64,000 bases of DNA from Trichopria drosophilae (lineage: Eukaryota; Arthropoda; Insecta; Hymenoptera; Diapriidae), in assembly GCA_030407085.1 (NCBI GenBank), contig CM059587.1, forward strand, positions 21,487,001 to 21,551,000, in the 5' to 3' direction. Made by a program: the position numbers and the translations under genes. The notes beneath the pieces were generated by a model, which did not search any database, was not told the origin of the DNA, and saw nothing but the letters and a program-made list of their open reading frames with translations. Shown in pieces: positions 12,251 to 23,519 of the stretch (position 1 is the first letter of the stretch; each line of letters starts with the position of its first letter).

Positions 12251-12570
12251 GTTACGGTTCAACCAAACCGCAGGCTCAATGAAATGAGAAGTTGATTTAA
12301 CTATCTGAAGACTGCGATCGATTAGAAAGTCGTTAACGAATTAGTTGGTAAATGTATCATTTCAACTGTTGATGGACTGATTAATTCCAGAAATGGTCAA
12401 TCTGACAACCTCATTTATAGTCTGTAGTGTCGGAGCAACAAAATTATCTCCGAAAGATCTTTGAAAGATCTCGTACTCGTCAGTCTCGCAGATGTATCGC
12501 ATATGAGATGAAACAAGGGAGATGACGTATGTCCCCGCAGCAGTAGGATCCTTGGAAGACACAAGAAAGA
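12250..12570. other. transition DNA, nothing recognised
   Basis: This is single-copy-looking sequence between the GC island and the repeat mosaic. A short repeat, GAAAGATCTTTGAAAGATCT, occurs near 12453. Confidence 0.4.
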
Positions 12571-12576
12571 CGTCGG

Positions 12577-13478
12577 AGAGACGAACGCTGATTACGAATC
12601 TGAACTCAGATTTTCAAAATTCAATATGGCGGACCGAAATGTGGAAAAGTTACTTAATCGAGATGAAACTCGGTACACGGAGGTTTTTGGGGTCGCTGAT
12701 TGCGAATCTGATCTCAGATTTTCAAAATTCAATATGGCGGATCGAAATGTGAAAAAATTGCTTGAGCGACTGATGAAACTGGAAGTTTCAATTTGATACA
12801 AATAATACCGCTCTCAGTCGAATCCAGAGACACGGACGGGGATGTTAAACACATCATATTTGGGGCGTTTTGTAGGTCGCTGATTATGAATCTGACCTCA
12901 GATTTTCAAAATTTAATATGGTGTATCCATGATACCGATAATAATGTTATTTATTTCCGGTAAATAATTTAGAACTAAACGACGAATACAGGTGAATTTT
13001 ACAGCCGCGAACTATGACATTTTAACATTCGAGTATGTCGTATTGAATTCGCCATTTTGAATATTGAAAATCTGTGTTCAGATTCGTAATCAGCGACCCC
13101 GAAAACCCCGGAGTACCCAGTTTCATATCAATCACGTAACTTTTCCACATTTCTGTCCACCATTTTGAATCCGCCATATTGAATTTTGAAAATCTGAGTT
13201 CAGATGCGTAATCAGCGACCCAAAAACCCCCGAGTACCCAGTTTCGTCATGTTTGAGTGACGTTTTCGTCTCAGCATACATTTTTTGTGAAAAAAATCCA
13301 TGAACTTTACAATTTGTTAATTATTTAAACAATTATAACACAATAATTAATGATAAATATTGATTTATTTATGTTTCCTAACATGTTTTCTAAGGTATGA
13401 AGCAAAAAATTGCAAGAAAATTGATTAATAATTACCTGAAATATGTAAAAAATGCATTACAAAACGTGCTTGTAAGGG
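12577..13478. mobile_element. composite fold-back element of the TTAA/CCCTTT family, left end on the minus strand
   Basis: On the plus strand the shared module occurs at 12587 and 12695 (108-bp period) and in part at 12879. On the minus strand it recurs at 13030-13262, making a fold-back. The terminus at 13478 is CTTGTAAGGG|TTAA, and its complement begins CCCTTACAAGCACG. The following AT-rich 220 bp (minus strand) match the subterminal region of the complete copy at 48595 (AACATGTT.GGAAAC.TAAATAAATCAATATTT). The opposite terminus near 12570 is not recognisable. Confidence 0.65.
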
Positions 13479-14242
13479 TTAACTGACGATGACGTCTATA
13501 TACGTCATATCAATATCTTTGAAAAGACTCAACCATTCGTCTTGAAATTTGTAACTGAAGTGTCTTTGGGGTCGCTGAATTCAAATTTGAGGTCAAAATT
13601 TCAATACGGACGATCCAAAATGGCGAACCGAAATGCAAAATGTTACTTGATTCTGCTCAAATTTGTTAGTAGGGGGTTTTTGGGTTTTTTCAATCCGACG
13701 CCCAATGTGCTAAATTCAATATGGTTGATCCAAGATGGCAGATCGAATGTGGAAAATGAATATTGACCTTATATTAGCGACCTCAATTTCATGTATTTCA
13801 TAAAATACTTTTACCATAGTTTTGCGAGACTGCAGAACTGCACTATTGATGTAATAGTGTACGAAAATACTATTAGTGAACACTACTAGTGTTGTTCATT
13901 TGTGCGCACTAGTAGTTTTTTTTTACGAGAGTAGCGGACAAGTGCGCATATTTTTGCGCAACTATACCATTCTCTCTTTCTACTGCTCAACGAAAAGAAG
14001 AGGACGAAGAGTATTTTAGACCCCAAAAACTCCCGAGTAACAAATTTCTGTTACATCAAGTAATTTTTTGAATGTTGGTCTGCCATCTTGGATCCGCCAT
14101 TTTGAATGTTGAAATTCTGACATCAGATTCGTAATCAGCGACCCTCAAAAACCCCTAATTAACACTGTCATCGAAATTGGACGAAAACTGTCTCGTACCA
14201 GTTTTGGCACTTTTTATTTGAAAAGGCCTACCAGTGAAGGGG
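13479..14242. mobile_element. TTAA-type fold-back element (family D), tail-to-tail with the previous one
   Basis: The right end AGTGAAGGGG|TTAT (GGGG 14239-14242) complements to CCCCTTCACTGGTAGG, followed by TTTTCAAATAAAAAGTGCC. This aligns with the ends at 33894 and 55721. The module occurs forward at 13555-13760 and inverted at 14010-14160. Just after the TTAA at 13479 lies TGACGTCTATATACGTCA (13491-13508), a subterminal palindrome like those next to other TTAA ends here. The TTAA appears shared with the neighbour. Confidence 0.5.
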
Positions 14243-14490
14243 TTATGTGATCTCGGATAGATGATCTCGAGATGTTACAATGATTTATGCATGTTTGGTA
14301 AATAACCCGGTGACGTCAGAATGAAAGAGAATAAAACTTCTATACTTTATAAATAGTAAAACGAAAGAAACTGAGGGGAAACACGCTGCATGATCAAAAG
14401 GGAACAAACAAAATGGTGGTTTCATATAATGCCGTTGTTAAATTAACCGTTTCACACTCTTGTATTAAAGATATGATCAGTGTTAATTAA

Positions 14491-15100
14491 CCCGTTAACG
14501 CCCACACGGGGCAAACTTTTAGACTCTGATTTTGAAAACAATAGTGATAGAATAAAAAGTGTGCGAAATTTGTTTGACCTATAAATTGTAGCTCAAACAA
14601 AAATTTTCTTTTTTTTAAATAATGATACTACCTTTTTCTAAATTAATTTAAAAATTCAACAAAATTAGAGAGAACATAAAAACATATTTTCTAAATAATT
14701 ACGTACGGTTTTTTAAAAATTCCACTTTTTTAACAAAAAAAAAAATAAAGATTGTATGGAACAAACCAATTTTTTTAAAGGTAAAAAAATGTTTACATTT
14801 TTTATTGCAGCACCACTGAATTCCACATTACATGTTACTCTAGAAATAATGTTTAGACCCTTACATTTAAGGGCGAAAACAATTTGTTTTCTTCGTAAAA
14901 ATGTGTTTCTACATTTTTCTAAATTAATGTGAAAATTATTATTGGTAAACAACGCGATTTATATCTTTGCGCCAAAAATCACACGTTGTTTGATTTCGTG
15001 CTCCAGTAGTTTTTAAATGTATTTAATTCGAGAAATTAGAGTTTTGCCTGTGGATGTTGTCCATAAGAAGCTCTGAATCACCGAAATCCCTTCTTAACAT
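14491..15100. mobile_element. possible left end of another TTAA-type element (family F)
   Basis: TTAA (14487-14490) is followed by CCCGTTAACGCCCACACGGG. A similar end on the minus strand at 56676 reads TTAA-TCCATCAACGCCCACGGG. The 400 bp inside are AT-rich and non-coding (a minus-strand frame at 14713-14952 is lysine/phenylalanine-rich low complexity). The right end was not found, so the extent is a guess. Confidence 0.35.
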
Positions 15101-15480
15101 ACTACATAGAAATACCTGTGTACCTTAAATTTTACTTTATAATTTCTACGAATTTATCTCTGTTTATTCTCGAGCCCGGTGTCTTCTGCATACTCCAAAA
15201 TACTTTCTTATTTTTCGTATACCACACGTGTTCATGTAATTCCATCCCCCGTTATTTCGCATTTCCCTTGAATTCACAAACTGCCAGTGCCGGTGGATGA
15301 AGCTACGAGGGGAGAGAAAATGTGGAAATTAAGAGAAAACCGAGCGAGCGAGAACTTATGCACGACGTACATTTCGAAGATGCGTTTACGAGTCTTTCAG
15401 GTTTAAATGACTTTCGGGTCGTTATTTTTTAAATCGAGTTAACATTTAATGATAGGAGTAGAAGAGTAAATTTTTTTTTC
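15100..15480. other. no feature recognised
   Basis: Mixed-composition DNA with no convincing frame, repeat or motif. Confidence 0.4.
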
Positions 15481-15489
15481 GATATTTCA

Positions 15490-15560
15490 TACAAGATTAG
15501 TGTCGCTGATTACGAATTTAAAGTCAGATTTAGAAAATCTATAATGCCCGTTCGTACATC
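15490..15560 (+). repeat. short fragment of the shared module
   Basis: GTGTCGCTGATTACGAATTT and AAGTCAGATTTAGAAAATC match the module core, and no ATGGCGG block follows. Confidence 0.5.
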
Positions 15561-15739
15561 TCAGACTCAAAAATTTCTTCTATTCTTGATATTTTTTCGA
15601 AAATGAATGATCTTGCAGGAAAACTGTTTAGCAATTTTCAGGAAAAGTTCAGAAACTGCTGTACTTTTTTTGCAAATTACCAAAAGTTGAACCGTCAGTT
15701 GTCAAACATGATTCACAATTGCTGATAACACAGCCCAAC

Positions 15740-16575
15740 AATCATTTCATGTCACCCTAAAAGTATCAAAATCCAAATATGAACATCAAGTGGCTCTAGT
15801 TTTTAAGATATTGAAGGTCAAAAGAGTAAAAAATCCGATATCAAGCGTTTTGAACATCTATCAGACAAAAAAGTGCTGTTGTCCCACCACTAAGAGTCAA
15901 TTCTGAAAGAATTTTTCCTACAGAATTCAAATATGAATCGGTTCATGCAAAAAGGGCGCTACGTCCATAGAGATAATTGTTGGGAAACGGCAAAAAACGG
16001 ATCAACTTCTCGTATGTAACTAATAGCAAATACATTATTCCGTTCATCAATCGGGCAAGAGTAAACGAAGATTAACAATTTTCGTCTTTACCAAATGATA
16101 GATCGGAGTTTTAAAAGTAAGAATTTATCATTATCTCAATTTACACAAAAAGTGGACTTAATGCCCTTTTTGCATGGACCGATTCATATGTAGACCGACA
16201 TATTAATGTGGACCTACTCTTTTACCAAATTGAATGTCATAGACGTAAAAAATCATGTTTTTGGGCATTTTTTCTCGGTTACACTACACAATGCGACGCA
16301 AAATACAGACAAAAATGTCCTAAAAGACGAATTTTTACACTTTTCACCTTCCATTTGGACAAAAAGTAGGTCCAATTCAATATTTTGGCATATATACTCT
16401 GCGGGAAAAATCCCATCGGAATCGACTCTTACTGGTGTGACAACATCAGTTTTTTGGGATGTGAATAGATGCCCAAAAATGCCTACAATTTTTTGACGCC
16501 TTTGACCTTCAATATCTCAAAAACTAGAAACATTTTTTTATTTGACACCAGATTTTAAGTCATAGATATAATATT
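15740..16575. mobile_element. old diverged fold-back element
   Basis: The left block CTAGTTTTTAAGATATTGAA (15797) with GGTCAAAAGAG returns inverted as CTTTGACCTTCAATATCTCA (16501-16520) with AAAAACTAG. CACCACTAAGAGTCAATTC (left) pairs with GAATCGACTCTTACTGGTGTG (right). A second, inner inverted pair is CGGTTCATGCAAAAAGGGC (15939) and GCCCTTTTTGCATGGACCG (16162). Arms are only moderately similar. The 96-codon frame at 16206-16496 lies in the right arm and is probably not a gene. Confidence 0.6.
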
Positions 16576-16638
16576 TGTTATTCAAATTTCACGGGAAATT
16601 TTGATTAAATTATTATTTTTAATATACAGTTTGATTAA

Positions 16639-17232
16639 TAACACAGCCCTGCAAAATGTAATTTTTTTACTTCTAAAATTTGCGCCGGTGATTCTTGTAG
16701 GTTTTTTCGCTCTGATAATGAATCTGCTGTCCAACGCGGTCCATCACCTCAGGATTTTGAGTATTTCTAGGTCAAATGTCTCAAAAATGGTTATTTTTGC
16801 CATTTTTGGGAATTTTTTCTTGAAGACCGTGCTTTTTTTTTAATTTCCTAAATAATAGCTGCATGCAGTATGCATTGTGAGCTTTAAACCCCATTTTTTT
16901 AAATTAATTACGACGACTTTTAAAGAAGTTATGAATATTTGAATTTATGAGATTTTAATTTTCATATAATTTTAAAAATTCAAAATGTCAGATCCAATAT
17001 GGCGGACAAATTTTTTAAAAATTGTTGAATTTTAACACCGAAGGGCTCTAAATACCAAGTTTTATTTTTTATTGGATCCGCAAATTGTCAAAAATAGCTA
17101 TTTTTGGGACGTTGGACCTAGAATTACTCCTGATGTGATGGTTCATTTTGGATAATTCTTGATCAGCGCGAAAATACCTACAAGATTCACCCTGACCAAT
17201 TTCAGAAACTGACCCCCGCAGGGCGGTGTGAT
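16639..17232. mobile_element. old fold-back element with GCCCTGC termini
   Basis: The ends TAACACAGCCCTGCA (16638-16652) and GCAGGGCGGTGTGATAA (17218-17234) are imperfect inverted repeats. Inside, GATTCTTGTAGGTTTTTTCG pairs with CGAAAATACCTACAAGAT, and TCCATCACCTCAGGA pairs with TCCTGATGTGATGG. The centre carries AAAATGTCAGATCCAATATG-GCGG, a variant of the shared module (about 16980-17012). No target duplication was recognised. Confidence 0.6.
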
Positions 17233-17239
17233 AAACGAC

Positions 17240-18670
17240 CAGCCAAATTACAATAATTGATACCGTAGAATGTAGAAATAAGTGGATATAAAATTGTCAA
17301 CGAGTAGGAAACAAATACTGTCAACAAAAAATATCAACTTCTGAGAATGCTGGTATTCTTGGATTACACTTTACGACTCTCATACGTTTTGGTGATGAAT
17401 TTGCGTATCGTAGTCGTAATAAATGTCCATTTTTGTCAAAGAAGTGTTTCTATTCTGTTTCCTAGAGGAAGTTGATAAATTCTTGTCAAGGGGAAATTAC
17501 GGCATCAAAATTATTATTCGAGACCAACTCCAGGATGTGCAGTCTTGAGCGATGTGATTTAAGAGAATCACTTTTATGCGGAGAACTATGCGACGGTGCC
17601 GACGAAAGAACACAGGGATTTGATAGTGGAATGGAAGTTTCCCAGAGAGCGGATAAGGAGGATGCGAGGATGAAATGGCATCCACAATTTCAAATTTCGA
17701 TCGTACAGCGACTTTATATTCGATTCAGCGAGCCGTAAAACGTCTGAGATTAAACCAAATTTTACCGTATATTCCGTAATACTGCGCGCGATCATAAAAG
17801 TTACATTTTTTAGAAAAACAAATAATGGAATTTCAATTTTTTTGATAAGATTCGTTTTCGTAAACATACAAAATATGCGGTGCGGTACGTAAACATAGGT
17901 CTCACGAAACATCACCCCCCCCCACCCCCCTGATAAGTACGTATGAATTTTAAAAATTCCATTTTTTTTCGAAAAGAAAACAAACAATTCTTATTCAACC
18001 ATTATCGAATTCCATGTAAACAAATACTACAGAAATGATTTGTTCAAATTTTTGAAAGGTGTACTTCATAGAGCCTTAGGTTTTTTAACAAAATTTTGTG
18101 TAACAATTCCATTATGACGAATTAATGACGTCTTATTGTGCAGTAACAAATTTGATTTTATAAATAATTATTAAACAACTGTTCAAAGATGGACTATTAT
18201 ATTATATGAATTCCTCACAAGACATAACCTCGTATACAATTCATGTACGTCTTGGAGTAATAAAACGCAGCAAAAACTTGTCATTTGACTTGTCGTACAT
18301 TGTGACCAGTCGATTTTATAAATAATTATAGAAAAATTTAAAGAATTCGTCATATTTCAAGTATGTGTGCTCGAAAACGCAGCACTTTTGAACATTTTCG
18401 CAGAAAACAAATTTGTTAGACTCGACAAAATGATGTCACAAGAGTAATGTATTAATCACTTGCCAAAATATTCTTACAAGTAACACTACTCAAGTGTGAC
18501 ACGCCGATTGGTCTACAAATTGGCATATTTTCAGAACTCCGAAAAATAATAGACACGTATTTTGTTATATCGGCAATGAAGAAGGTTTGGCTGTTAAAAC
18601 TGATCCTTGAATTGCTCGAAACCCACTAAAATGTATAATAGCATGCACGCTCGTATGAAGTAAAACTCGT
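17240..18670. other. mixed DNA with a poly-C tract; no gene recognised
   Basis: At 17470-17740 the GC content is higher and open frames overlap on both strands (88 and 133 codons), with no domain recognisable in either. An interrupted C-tract runs from about 17912 to 17930. The remainder is AT-rich. Confidence 0.4.
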
Positions 18671-18679
18671 TTCCATAAA

Positions 18680-18950
18680 AGTTACTGTTTGATGATTTTT
18701 TTGGTTCGCTGATTTTGATTCTGAAGTAAAATGACCAAAATTCAGAATGGAGCATCGAAAATTGCAGACCAAATGTTATAAAAGTTTTTTCGTAAAAAGT
18801 ACAGTTTAGAGATTTTTGGAGTGTATATAAAGAACAAAAAAGCTTTGTAAAATTTAACGTGCCACTTTGGGTCCGCTATTTTGAGTTTTGTAAATATGAC
18901 CCCAGATTCGAGATGAGCGACCAAAAAAATCCTCAGACACCAATTTTTAT
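18680..18950. repeat. fold-back pair of diverged module copies
   Basis: Forward GGTTCGCTGATTTTGATTCTG (18701) and inverted GATTCGAGATGAGCGACC (18903) flank about 180 bp that includes TTGGGTCCGCTATTTTGAG. This is a diverged palindromic arrangement of the shared module without recognised termini. Confidence 0.5.
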
Positions 18951-19079
18951 GGAAATAAGTTTTCCTGCATATCTGTGTGTATATTATTATACATTTTAGG
19001 GATTTTCGAATAATTCAGGGATCAGTTTCAACTCTTAAACCCTAAAAAGGGAGTTCTAAAAATATACCAACTTGCAGTT

Positions 19080-19460
19080 CAATCGGCTTGTTCCGCTCGA
19101 GTTGTGTTACTTATTAGTATTGGGGACTATCTCCATAAAATTATAGAAGGTGATGCGTGGTGAGAAATTTAGTCATTTTAGGACCAAACTGGAGAATATG
19201 TGCATGATTTAACGCGATGCTAAATGTCTAAAAAGCAAATAAATGTAGTTAAAAATTATAACGAAAAAGGAGGAAACTTACGATTACTTTTCGAGGAAGA
19301 TTAGTCTGCAATATTTAAGTTAAAAATCTAGTTTATAGTTTGGAATTGATGAAAAATGTCTATTTTACGCGAGTAATATTTGTATTCGTATTAAAATAGT
19401 TTTGAAGTTTGGATACTCCCAATACTAATTACTCCGAAACCAATAGTTATGCAGACACCA
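19080..19460. repeat. possible short fold-back
   Basis: TTACTTATTAGTATTGGGGA (19107) matches the complement of TCCCAATACTAATTACTCC (19419). The similarity extends about 45 bp and no target duplication is visible. Confidence 0.35.
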
Positions 19461-19593
19461 AACCTTCCGTTCATGGTTTGCAGTCATTGCATGAGGCTTT
19501 GACATATTCGGTTTCATTTCACGACTCAATCGCGAAATGCATTATTATCCGACCACGAACTTCGCTTCTGTAGGCAGCACAGAATTCTCTCCC

Positions 19594-19600
19594 GTATATA
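19594..19600 (+). promoter_or_regulatory. possible TATA box of the 19.9 kb exon
   Basis: GTATATA lies about 260 bp upstream of the candidate start codon, at the left edge of a GC-richer single-copy stretch. Transcription from about 19625-19630 would give a 5' leader of roughly 230 nt. The box is inferred from position only. Confidence 0.25.
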
Positions 19601-19855
19601 CCATTGGAAACGCCTCGGACTAGTGTATTTCATCAGAGCAGGTTCTCTTGGTGTGCTGTGTATGCGTTTGTCTGTGTGTTGGTGTCGATTCTCATCTTTG
19701 CATAAGATTCGTTGGCATGGAGAATTGATCAACTCGATCTCGTATACTATGCAACTAGTGTTATGTACCTCATTTGAAACGTATCGGCATTCCGGGAAGA
19801 AACGATTTCGAGATAATGCAAAATCCTGGCATGTCGAAATGATTCGCGCGAAAAC

Positions 19856-19895
19856 ATGGAAAACAATTATTTCAACAGCATCCTAACGAACGAAG
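19856..19895 (+). CDS. candidate first coding exon (13 codons plus 1 nt), gene unknown
   Basis: The ATG at 19856 stands in an excellent insect start context (GAAAACATGG). An in-frame TAA at 19814-19816 with no intervening in-frame ATG supports it as the first start of its frame. The encoded peptide is MENNYFNSILTNE, interrupted after one base of codon 14 by AAG|GTAAGTTTTG (exon end 19895, intron from 19896), a near-consensus 5' splice site, so the exon is phase 1. The leader contains short upstream frames such as ATG-TCG-AAA-TGA at 19831. The preceding 300 bp are GC-richer than the surroundings and free of transposon modules, as expected for a 5' leader. I do not recognise the protein and could not locate the next exon. 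The chance-occurrence alternative cannot be excluded. Confidence 0.35.
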
Positions 19896-20500
19896 GTAAG
19901 TTTTGACTTTTGCATATAGATAAACAAGCTTCACGAGGTAATTGCTTAAAGAAGTACAGCAGTTTATGCTCACGCTGTGTTTAAATATGGTACTTAGAGA
20001 AAGGGTAAATAGCGCATCGAATTTTCTTTGGTTCTCGGGCACTCGTAGAATATCTCAATGCAAACATTTAAAAAATTGGTAAAGCCGTTTTCGTTCTATA
20101 TTGATTTCTGTTTTCAAAAGTTAATACACGAAAACAACGGATAAATAATCTGTTGTCTCGCCACGTGAGCCTGAACCACTTTTAATTGCGAGTGTCGTGC
20201 ATATGGAATCTTCTAGCTAAAATTGATAATATGCAATCATACGAATGTAACATGACTAAAATTAAAAAAAGCTTTTCAAGAAAATCGCGATAAAGTATCA
20301 ATAAACGTAGAATTTTCCCACGAAAGTTGTCCTCGAATCGAAACATATGTTATGGACATGTTATAGATATTAAAATGATCTACAACTTTTGTATGCATAA
20401 TTTTTCACATAACCTCCAAATTTTCCAGAGAAATAAATAAACACGTTTTTTCGTTTTTAATTTTTTTCTAGCGCAAAACAAAATATTTTTTCACCCAATA
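19896..20500 (+). other. putative first-intron start; AT-rich DNA
   Basis: If the exon above is real this is intronic. No further exon, repeat or motif was recognised. Confidence 0.35.
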
Positions 20501-20819
20501 TGGACGAAAATGGTCTTTTCGAGTACGAAATAAGGTGTCAAATAAAAATATTCATTTTTAGGTGTTTTATTGAACAATTATCCCGCATATTCTCGCGTTA
20601 AACTTTTAGACTTTTGAATGTTTTTTTTGTATTGGATTTTGTTCGTTGAAATGTCTATTTTCAGATGGTCATAAACAAAATTGACGCCATTTGCAAAACT
20701 TGGTCACAGTTGCAACAAACTGTAAAAACGTATTTTGGAAAAGTAATTTTTGCAATTCTACAAGAATTCACACGAAACTAAGAACAAAAAAAAATTTTTT
20801 GTTTTTTGAAACACCTTAA

Positions 20820-23262
20820 CCCTTTAACGCTCATATGGCCTCAATTTTAACGTCAACTTCAAGCACCTGCCTTTCAATTATAACCCGTGTGAAAAAATAT
20901 TGGGATACATATTCTTGTGTAAAAAAGTCTCATCTTTCGAATGGCATAGCCAAATTTATCAATAAATGACCGCAAAATGTTTTTTTTTTAACAATAAACA
21001 AAAAAAAAACGCTGATTTTCGATTTGTGTTTTTTTTTAAAGGAATTTTTTTAACTATGTTGCCGGCACTTAAGAACATTCTAACCCATCAGGATGCGGGA
21101 CCCGAAAGTTGTACTTCCAAAATATATTTTTAGATACTTTGATTTTTATTGTTAACCGATCCAAAATGGCGCCCGAATGCCCGAAATTATTGCAAAATCA
21201 CAGTAATATGCACTTTTGAGGTCTAATCTAAGTTTTAGCGGGCAAAATAACTTTTGTCAATTTTATGCCAACAGATTAAATGCATATTAGCAAAATTAGC
21301 TCATACAATTGATTTTCAAGATGGCGGCCGTGATGAGTCAGCTTAAATGACGTATTTGCGCAGCTTTATAGCCACTGTACAGTCTTCAAACCTCTTTGAT
21401 CAATAGTTTTATGAACTCTCAGGATCATTAGATCTAAATTCATTACTAGCTTATCAAAATTCAAAATGGCGGATCCAATATGGCGGACCGCACACACAAA
21501 AATAGCGATTCATGAAAAATAAAAAATACTACTGTATTCTACGTGAAATTTGGAATAAAAATACTTGTATTCATTTTCTCGCTCAGAGCAGCCGTTCCCA
21601 AGTAAAAAATTATCAAAACATCAAAATCGAAAATTCACCTCCAAACTTTGCAGTCACGCTTTTAGACGAATGTACAATGGCTTTTCGATGGCGATCCCGC
21701 GTTCTTTGCCTCTGATTTATTCGTGTTCACCAAAGTTGCCCGATTCTCACCACGCGGAGGTGAACGCTTTTGAGAATCATATTTTTTTTGTATTTTTTTG
21801 TATTTTTAGTATTGTTTTTGTGGGTTTTTGTATTTTAAAAAAAAATTTTTTATTTATAAAATTTTTTCTTAGGTTTTCTAATTTTTATTGCTTCTAATCG
21901 AGGATGAGCCGTCTTGAAGCATGTACCACAATAATACTTATTCACTTCCTCACTCAGAGCCGCCGTTCTCACGTCAAATAGTATATTACATATCTAGGGC
22001 GGAAACGGAGGCATTGCAGCGAGGGCGTGAGTGGTCCGAGCAAAAGGAAATCAATCATCGCCCGATGCTTAGAATGCATGTTTTCAGCCGTGTTCTATGT
22101 ATTATTGTGATACATGCTTCAAGACGGATCATCCTCAAATGGAAGGAAGATAAGAAACTAAAAATTAGAAAACCTAAACCAAATTTATAAAATAAAAAAG
22201 ATACAAACAAATACAAAAACTACAAAACAATACAAAAACTAAAAAAAAATACAAAAAATACAAAAACACAAAAAAAAATATACAAAAAATACAAAAAAAA
22301 TATGATTCTCAAAAGCGTTCACCTCCGCGTGGTGAGAATCGGGCAACTTTGGTGAACACGAATAAATCAGAGGCAAAGAACGCGTGATCGCCATCGAAAA
22401 GCCATTGTACATTCGTCTAAAAGCGTGACTGCAAAGTTTGGAGGTGAATTTTCGATTTTGATGTTTTGATCATTTTTTACTTGGGAACGGCTGCTCTGAG
22501 CGAGAAAATGAATACAAGTATTTTTATTCCAAATTTCACGTAGAATACGGTAGTATTTTTTATTTTTCACGAATCGCTATTTTTGAGTTTGCGGTCCGCC
22601 ATATTGGATCCACCATTTTGAATTTTGATAAGCTAATAATGAATTTATATCTAATGATCCTGAGAGTTCATAAAACTATTGAACAAAGAGGTTTGAAGAC
22701 TATACAGTGGCTATAAAGCTGTGCAAATACGTCATTTTAGCTGACTCATCACGGCCGCCATCTTGAAAATCAATTGTATGAGCTAATTTTGCTAATATGC
22801 ATTCAATCTGTTGGCATAAAATTGACAAAAGTTATTTTGCCCGCTAAAACTTAGATTAGACCTCAAAAGTGCATATTACTGTGATTTTGCAATAATTTCG
22901 GGCATTCGGGCGCCATTTTGGATCGGTTAACAATAAAAATCAAAGTATCTAAAAATATATTTTGGAAGTACAACTTTCGGGTCCCGCATCCTGATGGGTT
23001 AGAATGTTCTCTTGAGTGCTGGCAACATAGTTAAATAATTCCTTTAAAAAAAACACAAATCGAAAATCAGCGTTTCTTTTGTTTATTGTTAAAACAAAAA
23101 ACATTTTGCGGTCATTTATTGATAAATTTAGCTATGCCATTCGAAAGATGAGACTTTTTTACACAAGAATATGTATCCCAATATTTTTTTCACACGGGTT
23201 ATAATTGAAAGGCACGAGCTTGAAGTTGACGATAAAATTGTGGCCATATGAGCGTTAAAGGG
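20820..23262. mobile_element. 2,443-bp non-autonomous palindromic element flanked by TTAA (piggyBac-like)
   Basis: Flanking TTAA lies at 20816-20819 and 23263-23266. Termini are CCCTTTAACGCTCATATGGCC and its inverted copy. Arms of about 1.1 kb look 95-98% identical. The mirror coordinate sum is 44082 at the ends and also at the inner block 21731-21751/22331-22351, so arms are co-linear with no net length change. A loop of about 165 bp (21937-22101) separates the arms. TTAA duplication plus a terminal CCC is the signature of piggyBac-type elements. No transposase is encoded. The arms carry the module ATTCAAAATGGCGGATCC plus AATATGGCGGACC (21460, inverted at 22600). The 67-codon frames at 21512 (+) and 22367 (-) are mirror images produced by the palindrome. 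Confidence 0.85.
21937..22101. repeat. loop of the 2.44-kb palindrome with a diverged arm module
   Basis: The loop contains TCACTCAGAGCCGCCGTTCT (21951), a diverged direct copy of CGCTCAGAGCAGCCGTTCCC from the left arm (21580). The loop is therefore partly an extra, older copy of an arm segment. The rest is GC-richer and unique. Confidence 0.5.
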
Positions 23263-23519
23263 TTAATGTTCATATATATATTACCCAAAAAGTCACGTTA
23301 AACACCGTCAGATCACCTTTTATGTCCAGCTAACACCAATAGGCCTAAATATATTTGTATATATACCTTGTATATAAATATACAAAATTTACTGTAAATT
23401 TTAACAAATAATAGCAAATTGAAAGAAATACTTGAAAAATTATTTTTTTAAAATACAGTTTTTAGCAAATGGTGTCAATTTTGTTTATGACCATTTTTCG
23501 AAATGAAAGTAAATTGTTC

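Noticed and set aside
16206..16496. 96-codon frame
   Set aside because: It is entirely inside an arm of an old fold-back element.
17586..17987. 133-codon minus-strand frame
   Set aside because: It crosses the poly-C tract, gives a low-complexity glycine run and has no recognisable domain.
19623..19886. 87-codon frame over the first-exon candidate
   Set aside because: It starts with GTG, not ATG, and lies in a different frame from the well-placed ATG at 19856.
21512..22570. Two nearly identical 67-codon frames, one on each strand
   Set aside because: They are mirror images caused by the palindrome, and the differences between them change amino acids as often as not.
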